A DNA stretch of 64,000 nucleotides from Paenibacillus wynnii (lineage in GTDB: Bacteria; Bacillota; Bacilli; Paenibacillales; Paenibacillaceae): contig NZ_JAUSTK010000006.1 of NCBI RefSeq assembly GCF_030812855.1, forward strand, positions 62,001 through 126,000, written 5' to 3'. Positions 52,030 through 61,221 of this stretch are shown piece by piece. The position numbers and the translations under genes are program-made. A model generated the notes under the pieces. That model worked only from the letters and a program-made list of their open reading frames with translations, was not told the DNA's origin and ran no database searches. How positions within the stretch are numbered: the first letter of the stretch is position 1; each line of letters opens with the position of its first letter.

Positions 52030-52497
52030 CAATTTCCCTAGGCACCCTTTGTGCTCGAAATCCTGCACATAGTACAACAATTCCGCTTCTGAAGCACCCT
52101 TTGCGCTCGAAATCCTGCACAAAATACAACATTTCCGCTCCCTAGGCACCTTTTATACTCGAAATCCTGCACAAAATACAACATTTCCGCTTCTGAAGCA
52201 CCCTTTGTGCTCGAATTCCTGCACAAAATACAACATTTCCGCTCCCTAGGCACCTTTTATACTCGAATTCCTGCACATAGTACAACAATTCCGCTCCCTA
52301 GGCACCTTTTATACTCGAAGTCCTGCACATAGTACAACAATTTCGCCTCTGAAGCACCCTTTGCGCTCGAAATCCTACACAAAATACAACATTTCCGCTC
52401 CCTAGGCACCTTTTATACTCGAAATCCTGCACATAGTACAACAATTCCGCTTCTGAAGCACCGTTTGCACCTGAGATCCTGTATAAAGGAGTCAATT
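52030..52497. repeat. Nine-copy tandem repeat with exact 52-bp period
   Basis: GCACC starts at 52042, 52094, 52146, 52198, 52250, 52302, 52354, 52406 and 52458, an unbroken 52-bp period with no insertion or deletion. Units fall into two subtypes, one with CCTAGGCACCTTTTATACTCG and one with TGAAGCACCCTTTGYGCTCG, in mixed order; the ninth is degraded. Because 52 is not a multiple of three, no frame is conserved, so it is noncoding. It lies between convergent kduD and GH42. Confidence 0.92.
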
Positions 52498-52871
52498 TCA
52501 TAATGCGAAAAGCCGCATAATTCCACATCAAAATTGTAGTCAACAACGGATAATGTTCGGAAATCAGCAGATTTTCAGACTAACCACCCACATGCACAGA
52601 TGTTTATATGGTTTATATCTTGTAAAAATATTTATGAAACTGACTCAAGTAGAATCTATATAGATTCTACTTATATTTTCTCTTTGGGATTGTGTAGTAA
52701 AAACGGTGAATGTTAAAACTTCGTCCGAGAACAGGCATACGAAAATTATCAGGTGTTCAACCGTGGGGAAGAAAGTTTAGAGAGAAATATAACTAAATAA
52801 CTAGCTAAGTAGTTCGATCCCTAAATTAGTTGGAAAAATTTCTTCTAAATTTAAACTGAGCTAATAAAACA
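52498..52871. other. AT-rich gene-free region with a perfect 26-bp palindrome
   Basis: No gene is supported here. At 52647-52672 AAGTAGAATCTAT is followed at once by its exact reverse complement. This gives a 26-bp perfect palindrome with no loop spacer and no adjacent T tract, unlike a terminator. It is far from any start codon, so a promoter operator role is unlikely. Confidence 0.7.
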
Positions 52872-52909
52872 CAAAAAAGGACAGAACCTGATCTACAGGT
52901 CCTGCCCTT
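52872..52909 (-). terminator. Intrinsic terminator of the GH42 gene
   Basis: Interrupted arms AAGG-CAG-CCTG and CAGG-CTG-CCTT pair around a 5-nt loop, and TTTTTTG follows on the minus strand, 14 bp past the stop. Confidence 0.82.
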
Positions 52910-52922
52910 GATAAATATGCTC

Positions 52923-55001
52923 CTAATGTTTGCGCTTCAACATCACCAGACCATTGACTGGCAGATTCAATACATGCGGAGCCTCAGTACCAGTTCTCAG
53001 ATCGCTGTATTCCCTGCCGTCCAGCTCCACAGCCTGCTCCATATCGCTGAAGTTCTGCACGAACAGATAATCATGCTCTCCGTCCGTACGTAGCTGTACG
53101 GTTACGCCCGTTGGAAGATTGGTATCCAGTGTCCGGCTAATACCAGCCTTTCTCGTAACTGCGGAGTATAACTCCACATAGAAAGCAGTATCCTTCACCC
53201 GGGTGGCTAGATGGTACGCCCGTCCCTCACCCAAGCGGTTCATGGTTAGCGCTGGCTGCCCCGCATAGAAATCACTACGGTAATGTGCAAGAGCCTCCGC
53301 ACCTTCAAGATGAATCAGCTCCGCGATCTCATGAGCATCATAATCTCCAGTTAATGTAAGCGCATTGCCGTCCTTCATCACAAGTCCGTTCAAATCACGG
53401 CTGTGTAAGCCCTCTGTCTCCTCAGCCCAAATGCCAAGTGTTCTCCGTAGCGGACCCGGAAACCCACCCAAATGACAAAGATCCGTCTCACCGACAACGC
53501 CTGACCAGTAAGTTGCCAGGAAGGTTCCGCCATTCTCGACATATTTCTCGATACGTTTACCATTCTCTTCACTGATAAGATAAAGCATCGGAGCAATCAC
53601 CAGCTTGTAGGCTGATAGATCATCCTCAATTCCGATCATATCCACTGCAATCCCTTGCTCCCATAATGCACGATAATGCTGCAATACCGTCTCCTCATAA
53701 TGCAATCCGGAATTACGAATCCCTTGGGCATCCTTGATCGCCCAGCGATTATCCCAATCATAGATTATGGCTGTTTGTACCGGTGTAGAAGTTCCTACGA
53801 CATCTGCCAGCCCCGCCAGAGTCTTCCCTACCTCTGCTACATCTTTAAACACTCTGGTCTCCTCGTGTCCGCTGTGATCAACGACAGCGCCGTGGAACTT
53901 CTCACTGGAACCGCGGCTTTTACGCCACTGGAAGTACTGTACCGAGTCTGATCCGTGCGCTACCGCTTGAAGGGAGGACAGCATATGCATTCCTGGCCGC
54001 TTCAGTTTGCTGACCGATTGCCAGTTCGTAAGTGATGGAGTACTCTCCATGAGCAGGAATGGTTTCTGCTTCAGGGTGCGGAACAAATCATGATGCATGG
54101 CAGTCCATGCCGCTAACCGGGCATTATCTCCATCGTCGGTATACCCCCAGGCCGGGTAGGCATCCCAAGAGATTACATCCAGAATCTCAGCCAGCTTGCG
54201 GTAATCAACACCGTCTATGTTGTGCATGTTGGTAGTCACGGGCAGTTCAAGATTGAAACTGCGAACGGAATCGATCTCATGTTGACAAAAATTAATGGTT
54301 CGTTCACTGACAAATCTCCGCCAATCGAGATTCAAGCCGTGTACCTGATTCTCCCCGTGAGGGGCCGGTGATTCAACCTGCTCCCATGAGGTGTAGGTGT
54401 GACTCCAGAACGTGGCCCACCAAGCATGGTTTAACTCGTCTAGGCTGTCTTTATACTTATTCTTCAGCCAACCACGGAATTCAGCCTGACATAGGTCACA
54501 GTGGCATTCGCCCCCGAACTCATTCGAGATATGCCAGCCGATGACAGCAGGATGATGCGCGTAACGCTCAGCCAGCTTCCCATTCAAAGTTGCTGTTTTT
54601 TCCCGGTATACGGGAGATGTATAGCAGTGATTATGACGAACCCCGTGCAGATTACGGACACGGTTGCGTTCGACTCTTAGCACCTCAGGATATTTCTCTG
54701 ACATCCAGGCTGGACGCGCTCCGCTAGGAGTGGCCAAAAAGGCGTAAATACCGTTCAATGCAAAAGAATCCAGTAATTGATCTAGCCAACCAAAGGTAAA
54801 GACACCCTCTTCCGGCTCAAGCGATACCCATGAAAAAATACCGACTGACATCACATTGCAGCCTGCAAGCTTCATCAGCCGCAGATCCTCCTGAAGTACT
54901 TCAGGGTATCGGAGCCATTGCTCGGGGTTATAATCAGCACCATGCAGCATGACTGGAGCCTTGCTACTGATCGGTGGGAATTTCATACTCATACGTCTCA
55001 T
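52923..55001 (-). CDS. Glycoside hydrolase family 42 beta-galactosidase
   Basis: A 692-residue retaining beta-galactosidase of GH42. It starts with LHGADYNPEQW and has the acid/base Glu in GWHISNEFGG, the nucleophile Glu in PFLLMESTPS and the zinc-site cysteines in GGECHCDLCQ. The trimerisation and C-terminal beta domains follow at about 400-690. There is no signal peptide, so it acts on imported galactosides. It is divergent from an AraC regulator with a 204-bp gap. It may release galactose from arabinogalactan- or xyloglucan-type side chains. Confidence 0.95.
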   Translation of the reverse strand: MRRMSMKFPPISSKAPVMLHGADYNPEQWLRYPEVLQEDLRLMKLAGCNVMSVGIFSWVSLEPEEGVFTFGWLDQLLDSFALNGIYAFLATPSGARPAWMSEKYPEVLRVERNRVRNLHGVRHNHCYTSPVYREKTATLNGKLAERYAHHPAVIGWHISNEFGGECHCDLCQAEFRGWLKNKYKDSLDELNHAWWATFWSHTYTSWEQVESPAPHGENQVHGLNLDWRRFVSERTINFCQHEIDSVRSFNLELPVTTNMHNIDGVDYRKLAEILDVISWDAYPAWGYTDDGDNARLAAWTAMHHDLFRTLKQKPFLLMESTPSLTNWQSVSKLKRPGMHMLSSLQAVAHGSDSVQYFQWRKSRGSSEKFHGAVVDHSGHEETRVFKDVAEVGKTLAGLADVVGTSTPVQTAIIYDWDNRWAIKDAQGIRNSGLHYEETVLQHYRALWEQGIAVDMIGIEDDLSAYKLVIAPMLYLISEENGKRIEKYVENGGTFLATYWSGVVGETDLCHLGGFPGPLRRTLGIWAEETEGLHSRDLNGLVMKDGNALTLTGDYDAHEIAELIHLEGAEALAHYRSDFYAGQPALTMNRLGEGRAYHLATRVKDTAFYVELYSAVTRKAGISRTLDTNLPTGVTVQLRTDGEHDYLFVQNFSDMEQAVELDGREYSDLRTGTEAPHVLNLPVNGLVMLKRKH

Positions 55002-55205
55002 TCATCCTCTCATTTTCGTGACCATGTGAGAATGGGATTATTCTCTGATGAATATTCAGAGAGCTCCCTGTCCATTTCATGAATCATCATTTATACTATT
55101 TATAATATAAGATTTTTCATGTCATGAAGTAGGATGATATTAGCGACTGAATAGTACAAAATGAATATGAGGTGATGAAGTATTCTTCCCTTCTCCTTAA
55201 TAGAA

Positions 55206-56063
55206 ATGCCACGTAACCTTGATCGCTTTCCTTTATTCCCTTATTCCGTGGGGAGACATATCCAATATCATCATGTACGTCCAACCGGCTTTCCCGTGAA
55301 CCAGATTTTTCTGATTCGTAGTGGAATGGGTATGTTCCGTGATTTGGAGAGCGGTACCGAAATAACGTTGGAACCGGGAATGGCCTTTGCTTATCCACAG
55401 GACCGGGGTCATGAATACCACCCACTCTCCCATGAACCCTGGCATGTGGCTTTTATTGGTTACCATGGAAGACAGGCTCACCACTTTTTGGAAGACATCG
55501 GAAGACAAACTTCTACCCCTTTCCGTCCCGACCGCTTTGATGAATGTTGGGAGGAAATCGGCCGGATCTGGCAGACAGTGAACACGCAAACTGTCAATCG
55601 TCAAGATGAGCAATCCATGCAGGAGCTCTCAGTGACGCTGTACAGGCTGCTTTTAATGCTGCGCCCATCTGAATCCCTCTATGGGGTTGTAGGCCGTCAG
55701 GAGTTCGAGACCGTTCGTAACGATGCCCTGCAAAAAGCTATAGGCCTCATTAACGAGCATTTTACCGAGCCGCTGCTAATCTCCAATCTTGCGGGAGTAG
55801 TCGGTTATTCCGTCCAGCATTTCCAGCGCCTGTTCATGCAGGAATACGGTGTCACTCCTCATCAATATCTACAGAATCTGCGCCTGCAGCGTGCGGTGCA
55901 AATGATCATGGAGGACGCAGAAATCCCCGTTCAGGACATTGCTCTTCATCTGGGGATGGAGACCAATTATTTCATACGGGTCTTCCGTAAGACATACGGA
56001 TGTACGCCCGGTGTAATGAGAAAGCAACTTCATCAATCAGACGGTGGAACTCCGCAAGCTTAA
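55206..56063 (+). CDS. AraC-family regulator, likely controls GH42
   Basis: A 285-residue regulator with an AraC-type cupin N-terminus (FPVNQIFLIRSGMGMFRDLE, EPWHVAFIGYHG) and a C-terminal double helix-turn-helix (ISNLAGVVGYSVQHFQRLFM, VQDIALHLGMETNYFIRVFR). It is divergent from GH42 and converges with the LysR gene. Control of the galactosidase is inferred from the pairing. Confidence 0.88.
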   Translation: MPRNLDRFPLFPYSVGRHIQYHHVRPTGFPVNQIFLIRSGMGMFRDLESGTEITLEPGMAFAYPQDRGHEYHPLSHEPWHVAFIGYHGRQAHHFLEDIGRQTSTPFRPDRFDECWEEIGRIWQTVNTQTVNRQDEQSMQELSVTLYRLLLMLRPSESLYGVVGRQEFETVRNDALQKAIGLINEHFTEPLLISNLAGVVGYSVQHFQRLFMQEYGVTPHQYLQNLRLQRAVQMIMEDAEIPVQDIALHLGMETNYFIRVFRKTYGCTPGVMRKQLHQSDGGTPQA

Positions 56064-56073
56064 CATCTGCTCT

Positions 56074-56976
56074 TTAGCTGCTTGCAGCTTCTGCTTCTGC
56101 TTTAGCTTCAGACATCAGCATTTGAATGAAATGCTGCAAGGGTTGGGAGATCCACTTCTTCGGATGGAGCAGAAGCTGTAAATCAAAGTGAATTTCGGGA
56201 TGAACAAAAGGAAGCTCTACGAGATACCCCCTTGCAATCTCTTCCTGTGCAACAATTTTTGGGAGAAGTGCGATTCCAAGGCCATTCATTACACATCGTT
56301 TGATGGCTTCCAAATTCGAAAGCTCAAAACCTATTCGGAAGATAATTCCATTCTCTTTTAACAAATTCTCAAATAAACTTCGATAAATGCAGCTTTCCTC
56401 GGAAACAATGAACTCATAGTTATTAAGATCCTGCACAGTCACCATGTCCAGCCTGGTCAGCGCGTGGTTAGGAGGAGCGATTAAGACTAACGGTTCCTCT
56501 CGAATGATCCTCCGGTGCAGGAAGGAATCAGCAGTGTTACGGTCCAGCAATAATCCGATATCTACTTCTCCCTCTTTTATTTTGGATACCAGATTGGCTT
56601 CCTTGTCCGTCTGCAAATGTATATTCAGCCCTGGAAAACGTGTTCTAAGCTGCTGTAAAAAAGACGGCAAGTAAAAAGCGGCCAAAGAATCAATCGTACC
56701 TATGGTTAAAGTACCCCCTATTTGTTGCGCGATCGTCTCTTTGGAACGGTCATATAAATCGAGTATTTCCACAAACAGCTTCAGAAGCTCTTCACCAGGT
56801 GGTGTAAGGCGCAGTTGGCGTCCATGCCTTTCAATTAACGTTACACCGTATTCCTTCTCTATTTTTTGGATCTGCATAGTAACACTGGACTGAGCATACC
56901 CAAGCTCTTCGGCTGCACGTGTAAAGCTCTGCCGTTTCGCAACCTCGCGGAAAGTTCGTAAGTAGGTTAAATCCAT
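56074..56976 (-). CDS. LysR-family regulator divergent from a dapA-like gene
   Basis: A 300-residue LysR regulator. The N-terminal helix-turn-helix region YLRTFREVAKRQSFTRAAEE, then LGYAQSSVTMQIQKIEKEYG, is followed by an effector domain (GTLTIGTIDSLAAFYLPSFL). The C-terminal tail is Ala/Glu-rich. It is divergent from the dapA-like gene across 118 bp, which contains an ATGAT-N7-ATCAT repeat suited to LysR binding. Target and co-inducer are not deducible. Confidence 0.9.
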   Translation of the reverse strand: MDLTYLRTFREVAKRQSFTRAAEELGYAQSSVTMQIQKIEKEYGVTLIERHGRQLRLTPPGEELLKLFVEILDLYDRSKETIAQQIGGTLTIGTIDSLAAFYLPSFLQQLRTRFPGLNIHLQTDKEANLVSKIKEGEVDIGLLLDRNTADSFLHRRIIREEPLVLIAPPNHALTRLDMVTVQDLNNYEFIVSEESCIYRSLFENLLKENGIIFRIGFELSNLEAIKRCVMNGLGIALLPKIVAQEEIARGYLVELPFVHPEIHFDLQLLLHPKKWISQPLQHFIQMLMSEAKAEAEAASS

Positions 56977-57000
56977 ATTCTCACCCCAACATCAATAATA

Positions 57001-57017
57001 ATGATGACACATATCAT
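57001..57017. promoter_or_regulatory. LysR-type T-N11-A box between the LysR and dapA-like genes
   Basis: ATGAT-N7-ATCAT is an interrupted palindrome with the T-N11-A core expected of LysR regulators. It lies 25 bp before the LysR start and 78 bp before the dapA-like start, so it could serve both autoregulation and activation. Confidence 0.6.
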
Positions 57018-57094
57018 TTATTATAGATAACACCGATGCAATAATCCATGCTAAAGTAGCATTAAAGGAATTAAATACGTTGGAGGCCGATATT

Positions 57095-57991
57095 ATGCTT
57101 ACAGAAAAACAGATTTGTGGAGTGTACGTCCCTGTAGTAACCCCGTTTAATGCTGCCGGTGAAGTTGACTTGGATTCGTATCAGCGATATGTCAAAGACA
57201 TTCTTAACAACAGCATTCAAGGTTTGGTCGTAAACGGAACAACTGGAGAATCACCAACTGTAGACATAAATGAGCTTCAGCTTCTGGTAAATGCTTCTCG
57301 TGAGCTTTTAAAATCAACCACGATTCCCTTAGTCGTTGGAACGGGAACGAATGATACAAGATCTACCGTTGCAAGAACCGAACTTGCTGCAAATTTGGGG
57401 GCTGATGCCGTACTAGTAGTAGTTCCTTATTATAGCCGCCCTTCTCAAGAAGGCATTATTGCTCACTTCCGCAAGGCTGCCGAGGTGGGCATCCCCGTGA
57501 TGGCTTATGATATCCCAGGTCGAACCGGTGTTGGCTTAACAGTGGAAACGGCCCGTACCATTCTAGAAATGAATAACGTTGTAGGTTTAAAAGACTGCTC
57601 CGGTAGCCCTAAACTAGTAACTGAGCTTTCCCGATATGGATCAAAACCCGTATTGTGCGGGGATGATATCCATTTTCTCGATATGCTTGGTCACGGTGCC
57701 GCAGGAGGTATGCTCGCTTCCGCTAATGTTCAACCTGCTGAGTTCATCCAAATTTATGAGTATTTCAGATCAGGCCAATTGGATTTGGCTAAGCAAGCGT
57801 TCGATAATCTTGTTCCGCTAATCCGCCTCTTGTTCAAGGAATCTAACCCTGCACCTATTAAATGGTTCCTCAGCGAAAGCGGCACAATTGCATCGGATAT
57901 GCTTCGACTTCCCTTGACATCCATAAGTCAATCACTTCAGGAAGAGTTAAGATTACATTTGCACTCGAATCCCTTGGCTTTAGAAGCCTAA
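57095..57991 (+). CDS. dapA: Dihydrodipicolinate synthase family lyase (DapA-like)
   Basis: A predicted 298-residue (beta/alpha)8 aldolase. It has VNGTTGESPT at the pyruvate-binding loop, YDIPGRTG with the catalytic Tyr, and GLKDCSG with the Schiff-base Lys. ATG 57095 is chosen because TTGGAGG lies about 8 nt upstream. The sequence fits 4-hydroxy-tetrahydrodipicolinate synthase, the first lysine/diaminopimelate step. Because it is paired with a LysR gene rather than with lysine genes, a paralogous keto-acid lyase role is possible. Confidence 0.82.
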   Translation: MLTEKQICGVYVPVVTPFNAAGEVDLDSYQRYVKDILNNSIQGLVVNGTTGESPTVDINELQLLVNASRELLKSTTIPLVVGTGTNDTRSTVARTELAANLGADAVLVVVPYYSRPSQEGIIAHFRKAAEVGIPVMAYDIPGRTGVGLTVETARTILEMNNVVGLKDCSGSPKLVTELSRYGSKPVLCGDDIHFLDMLGHGAAGGMLASANVQPAEFIQIYEYFRSGQLDLAKQAFDNLVPLIRLLFKESNPAPIKWFLSESGTIASDMLRLPLTSISQSLQEELRLHLHSNPLALEA

Positions 57992-57999
57992 TCATACAA

Positions 58000-58094
58000 G
58001 AAGAAACGGCTTTGCCGTCCTTAATGGGAGCCTATGCTTCCGAAGCTGCGATACTCCGTATCGCTTTCAGGTATCCGTTTCTCGTAGAAATATA
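58000..58094. repeat. Dispersed AGAAACGGC...CCGTTTCT hairpin element, copy 1
   Basis: Starts GAAGAAACGGC-TTTG-CCGTCC and ends TCCGTTTCTCGTAGAAATATAA, so the outer ends pair. A shorter copy with the same ends lies at 62355-62410. The interior contains a second stem near AGCTGCGATAC...GTATCGC. It follows the dapA-like gene. Confidence 0.7.
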
Positions 58095-58133
58095 AGCAAA
58101 GTATACTGAAAACTTATACTTTCTGATATTTTT

Positions 58134-58179
58134 AAAAAAGCCGCCGTACGCAGTCGAGGACTGTATACAGGCGGCTTTT
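58134..58179. terminator. Bidirectional terminator between the dapA-like and Nfu_N-like genes
   Basis: AAAAGCCGCC and GGCGGCTTTT form the outer 10-bp stem, continued inward by GTAC/GTATAC and CAGTC/GACTG. The minus strand carries a TTTTTT tail, so it mainly serves the small gene ending at 58213. Confidence 0.85.
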
Positions 58180-58212
58180 GATGCATAAGGCGACGTTCAT
58201 GAATTCATTTTC

Positions 58213-58482
58213 TCAGGCATAAACGGATTGAAAAGCTGCTTCCACTTGGGGTAGTATCGTATCCCACTCCGCATCCTCTATTTTACTGACCGTCACGAAA
58301 TCTTTAATCCCAAAAATATTATCAATACCTTCTATACCCAAAAGTGCGCTGGCTAAGGGATGCTCTGTTGCATCGCCCTTCTTCAAAGATGTACTTCTAG
58401 GACCCTCAAATATAGTCTGATTTGTACTGATCTTGATGGAGTTCGGATTGGGTGTCTCTTGAACGTTGATTTCTATAGCCAT
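58213..58482 (-). CDS. NifU/Nfu N-terminal domain protein
   Basis: An 89-residue protein that corresponds to the Nfu N-terminal domain alone (VQETPNPNSIKISTNQTIFE, HPLASALLGIEGIDNIFGIK, DFVTVSK). It lacks the C-terminal CxxC domain that binds Fe-S clusters in full-length Nfu. GGAGTG precedes the ATG. Stand-alone versions are common in Bacilli. An accessory role in Fe-S assembly is possible but unproven. Confidence 0.85.
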   Translation of the reverse strand: MAIEINVQETPNPNSIKISTNQTIFEGPRSTSLKKGDATEHPLASALLGIEGIDNIFGIKDFVTVSKIEDAEWDTILPQVEAAFQSVYA

Positions 58483-58545
58483 TAATAAATCACTCCTTTT
58501 GAGTGCTATTGTAGCATGGGGAAGCCAAGCCTTCCAAATCCACCC

Positions 58546-59004
58546 TCATATCTTTTTCAATTGCAGCTCATAAGTCTGTATGTAATCATCCGGTGTTATC
58601 TTCCTGCACAATTCTGCTATTAGTTCATATGGAATGTTATTCATATTCTTGAACCGGACACAACTCTTTCCCATATCAAGCTTAGTTGTCACATGCTTAG
58701 GGTATTCTTCCTGAAACCATGCCAAAACCTCAGGATTCGCATACATCCCCATATGGTAAAGCGCTATAAAGTTCTTTTGGGAGGCTATACTTAAAAAGGG
58801 GAGAGGAACTTTGGGATCCACATGATATCCTGACGGATAAATTCGATGAGGAACGACATAACAAATCATTCCGTATTCTATGCTTTCCTCAAAACCGACG
58901 GGAAGGTTATCCTGAATAGTCTTTCTTAATTTCTCCAGTACTTCTCTTCTTTCTTGCGGTAATTGACTCAAATATTCTTCAGGAGTGTTACTCTCGTATT
59001 TCAC
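58546..59004 (-). CDS. DUF1801-family protein (YdhG/Frataxin-like fold)
   Basis: A predicted 152-residue protein with the DUF1801 pattern: LSQLPQERREVLEKLRKTIQ, FEESIEYGMICYVVPH, NFIALYHMGMYANPEVLAWF and KSCVRFKNM. GTG 59004 is preferred because GGAGGG lies about 6-7 nt upstream; the ATG at 59022 overlaps that site. Members of this family have the YdhG/YjdI-like fold with no settled function. Confidence 0.83.
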   Translation of the reverse strand: MKYESNTPEEYLSQLPQERREVLEKLRKTIQDNLPVGFEESIEYGMICYVVPHRIYPSGYHVDPKVPLPFLSIASQKNFIALYHMGMYANPEVLAWFQEEYPKHVTTKLDMGKSCVRFKNMNNIPYELIAELCRKITPDDYIQTYELQLKKI

Positions 59005-59026
59005 TTTTATCCCTCCATTCATCCTA

Positions 59027-59782
59027 CTATAAGGCCTGCATATACCATAGCAGCTCTGGCTTCATTTGCACACCTTGTTTTGAGACCTCACCTGTTACCG
59101 ACCATACCCCGGCTTTTTTGACTACACGGATCACTACGTTCATACCGTCACTCTTTTTATATACAATATACCCCTCGTTGTTTCTAAGCAAAACAAAGGG
59201 GGCGATTACATTTACATTTGTACCTTTGACTCTGAGACTAGTGTTCATTATGCTGTCGCTGATGTCTAAAAGAGGTTGCAATTCCGCATTATTCTGCACT
59301 TCGTGAAACAATGAACCATATTCATATTTACGGTAGGGCGTGAAGTCCAACGCAAATGTTTGTTCTATATCCTGAAGGACCGTCTTTTTAAAATTTTCGA
59401 TTTTCTCTTCCCACGCATTACCTTTATGATTATATGCAACCAAATCCGCTGTTCCTAGTTTGACCTCAAAGGTTAACAAATCTTGACCATAAGGAGGATT
59501 ATGAGCATGATCGAATGTTTCCAGCTTCACCACTACCAAGTAGTGATATCTGGTTCGATCTCCCCCTACGTGACGAACCTTCGTAATTTTCTCATTCATA
59601 TACTGCTTGGGCCGGCCATAGTATTCAGTAATCGCAGCATTCACATAGGGGTATAAGAGAGCAAAGAGGCTGTTTCTAAGATCAGACTTGTCCGTGCTCA
59701 CTGCACTGCAATAACCCGGCTGCTGCAATCCCCCTATTAGAAGGACTACTGTTAAAAAAATCTGCTTCCGAATAATTTCCAC
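59027..59782 (-). CDS. Secreted DUF3888-like protein
   Basis: A 251-residue exported protein with an N-terminal signal (RKQIFLTVVLLIGGLQQPGYC). The segment DLRNSLFALLYPYVNAAITE, then YYGRPKQY, matches the DUF3888 pattern found in Bacilli. The rest is an alpha/beta domain that may bind cell-surface material. GGAGG lies about 6 nt before the ATG. It is 22 bp upstream of the DUF1801 gene, so the two may be co-transcribed. Function unknown. Confidence 0.75.
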   Translation of the reverse strand: MEIIRKQIFLTVVLLIGGLQQPGYCSAVSTDKSDLRNSLFALLYPYVNAAITEYYGRPKQYMNEKITKVRHVGGDRTRYHYLVVVKLETFDHAHNPPYGQDLLTFEVKLGTADLVAYNHKGNAWEEKIENFKKTVLQDIEQTFALDFTPYRKYEYGSLFHEVQNNAELQPLLDISDSIMNTSLRVKGTNVNVIAPFVLLRNNEGYIVYKKSDGMNVVIRVVKKAGVWSVTGEVSKQGVQMKPELLWYMQAL

Positions 59783-59922
59783 CTCCTTGTCCTATTCTCC
59801 CTCCCTCATGTATTAATATCCGCACCGCATGTCTAATTCTGGGAACGACAAAAAAGAAGGAACTGTATCAGTCCTTCCCATCCTGTATCTCTCTAGGTTA
59901 ATCGCTGCCCCTGGAAGGGGAC

Positions 59923-60237
59923 TTATTCTTGCACAGTAACAATTTTAAATACGTTGTCCAAGTTTCCACCGGCAAGTCTCTTCTTCAAAGGAACTTTAAC
60001 ATCGCGGCCAAGCTCTCTAAAAAAGATATCCACATCACATTTAACATTACTTAATATGACTTTCAATGCGCCGTCAGCCACAATACCTTGGTTCGCATCC
60101 GTAGGCACAGTGACATCAACACTATACTTCTTAGTTAATGTGTTGGAGTATCTGGTGAAGATTTCAATTAATTCCTCGTTCGAAAAATTCTCAATAGCTA
60201 CTTTACCTTTTGGCGTAAAATTTAAGTTAATTTCCAA
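59923..60237 (-). CDS. Small hypothetical protein
   Basis: A 104-residue soluble protein with a beta-alpha pattern (MEINLNFTPKGKVAIENFSN, VDVTVPTDANQGIVADGALK). It has no signal, TM or known motif. The start is TTG after AAGGGGA at a long spacing of about 11 nt. The family is not recognised. The gene lies between a 140-bp gap to the DUF3888-like gene and a 411-bp gap upstream. Confidence 0.65.
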   Translation of the reverse strand: MEINLNFTPKGKVAIENFSNEELIEIFTRYSNTLTKKYSVDVTVPTDANQGIVADGALKVILSNVKCDVDIFFRELGRDVKVPLKKRLAGGNLDNVFKIVTVQE

Positions 60238-60566
60238 TGTATTTATTCCCCTTTTCTTTTTTTAACCATTAATATGAGCGGATTGATTTGAATATGGTTC
60301 TCTAAACGAAAAGGTCCTTATTCTCTACCTACTCTTATCATACTATAATTGAAGGCTTAGTTACACCCGAAAGTCCAAATTAACAATAAAAGGAGTCCAT
60401 TTTGCGTATATGTGAATAAAAATGTGAGGAAATATGTTCCATTGTTAGTTATTTGTAGATTATTATAGGAAAATACGCACGAGATCTTCTTTATCTAAGT
60501 ATTATTGACCTTGACGGGACTGATAATACTTCTAGAAGGTTTAAGAATAAATTTTGATCCTTCTTG
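60238..60566. other. AT-rich gene-free region
   Basis: Apart from the start region of the small hypothetical gene, no coding frame, repeat or hairpin beyond the adjacent pduL terminator is seen in this stretch. Confidence 0.55.
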
Positions 60567-60617
60567 TAAAAAATGGAGCAACACAAAGCGACTTTTACAC
60601 TTTGCATTGCCCATTTT
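60567..60617 (-). terminator. Intrinsic terminator of pduL
   Basis: AAAATGG and CCATTTT form the outer stem, with GCAA/TTGC and CAAAG/CTTTG pairs inside. TTTTTTAC trails on the minus strand, 32 bp past the pduL stop. Confidence 0.8.
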
Positions 60618-60648
60618 CTCGATAAACATCATTTATGGAGTTAAGTAA

Positions 60649-61221
60649 TTAGTCTAGAATTTCAGCACTATCGCCATTGTTGGCACCTGCAGCATTAGCT
60701 TCATCGGTGTCAATATGCATATCCAATGCAAAACTGTCGGATACACGTGCTAGGACGTTCTCCAATACGAGGCCGCGTTCGCCTCCAAGACGTACTTTCA
60801 GCATTTGCTTGTCAGAAATTCCCCAAGCTTCAGCTTCAGATGTATGAAAGTGAATATGGCGGGCTGCAACAATAACTCCTTTGTCCAATTCAACCTCACC
60901 TGCGGGACCCTTAAGCGTAATGCCTGGAGTTCCTTCTATGCTGCCGGATTCGCGAACGGGAGCTTTCACACCAAGACTGAATGCATCTGTACGAGATACT
61001 TCCAGTTGCGATGCTGGGCGGGCAGGCCCAAGAATTCTAACCTTGTCGAATTTACCTTTGGTACCAATTACTGCTACTTGCTCATTTGCTGCAAATTGTC
61101 CTGGTTGGGAAAGCGGTTTGAACTCAGTTAGTTGGTAACCTGCTCCAAACAACACTTCCACATGCTCCTGCGTTAGGTGAATATGTCGGGCCGACACACC
61201 TACGGGTACAGTCTTGCTCAT
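60649..61221 (-). CDS. pduL: Phosphate propanoyltransferase (phosphotransacylase)
   Basis: A predicted 190-residue PduL-type phosphotransacylase, which interconverts acyl-CoA and acyl phosphate. It carries two zinc-binding histidine motifs, VGVSARHIHLTQEHVEVLFG and VIVAARHIHFHTSEAEAWGI. ATG 61221 follows GGAGTG; the longer frame has no ribosome site. No microcompartment shell genes are adjacent, so it probably serves general acetate or propionate metabolism, as in many Paenibacillus. Confidence 0.92.
   Translation of the reverse strand: MSKTVPVGVSARHIHLTQEHVEVLFGAGYQLTEFKPLSQPGQFAANEQVAVIGTKGKFDKVRILGPARPASQLEVSRTDAFSLGVKAPVRESGSIEGTPGITLKGPAGEVELDKGVIVAARHIHFHTSEAEAWGISDKQMLKVRLGGERGLVLENVLARVSDSFALDMHIDTDEANAAGANNGDSAEILD

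Noticed and set aside
52030..52497. CRISPR array
   Set aside because: Units abut with no unique spacers and no cas genes are nearby.
52038..52546. Cys-rich repeated peptides readable on the minus strand through the 52-bp array
   Set aside because: The period is not a multiple of three, so the frame changes from unit to unit and breaks at stops; no ribosome site is present.
57060..57095. Lysine riboswitch before the dapA-like gene
   Set aside because: Only 118 bp separate it from the LysR gene, with no long structured leader; a LysR box explains the conserved symmetry better.
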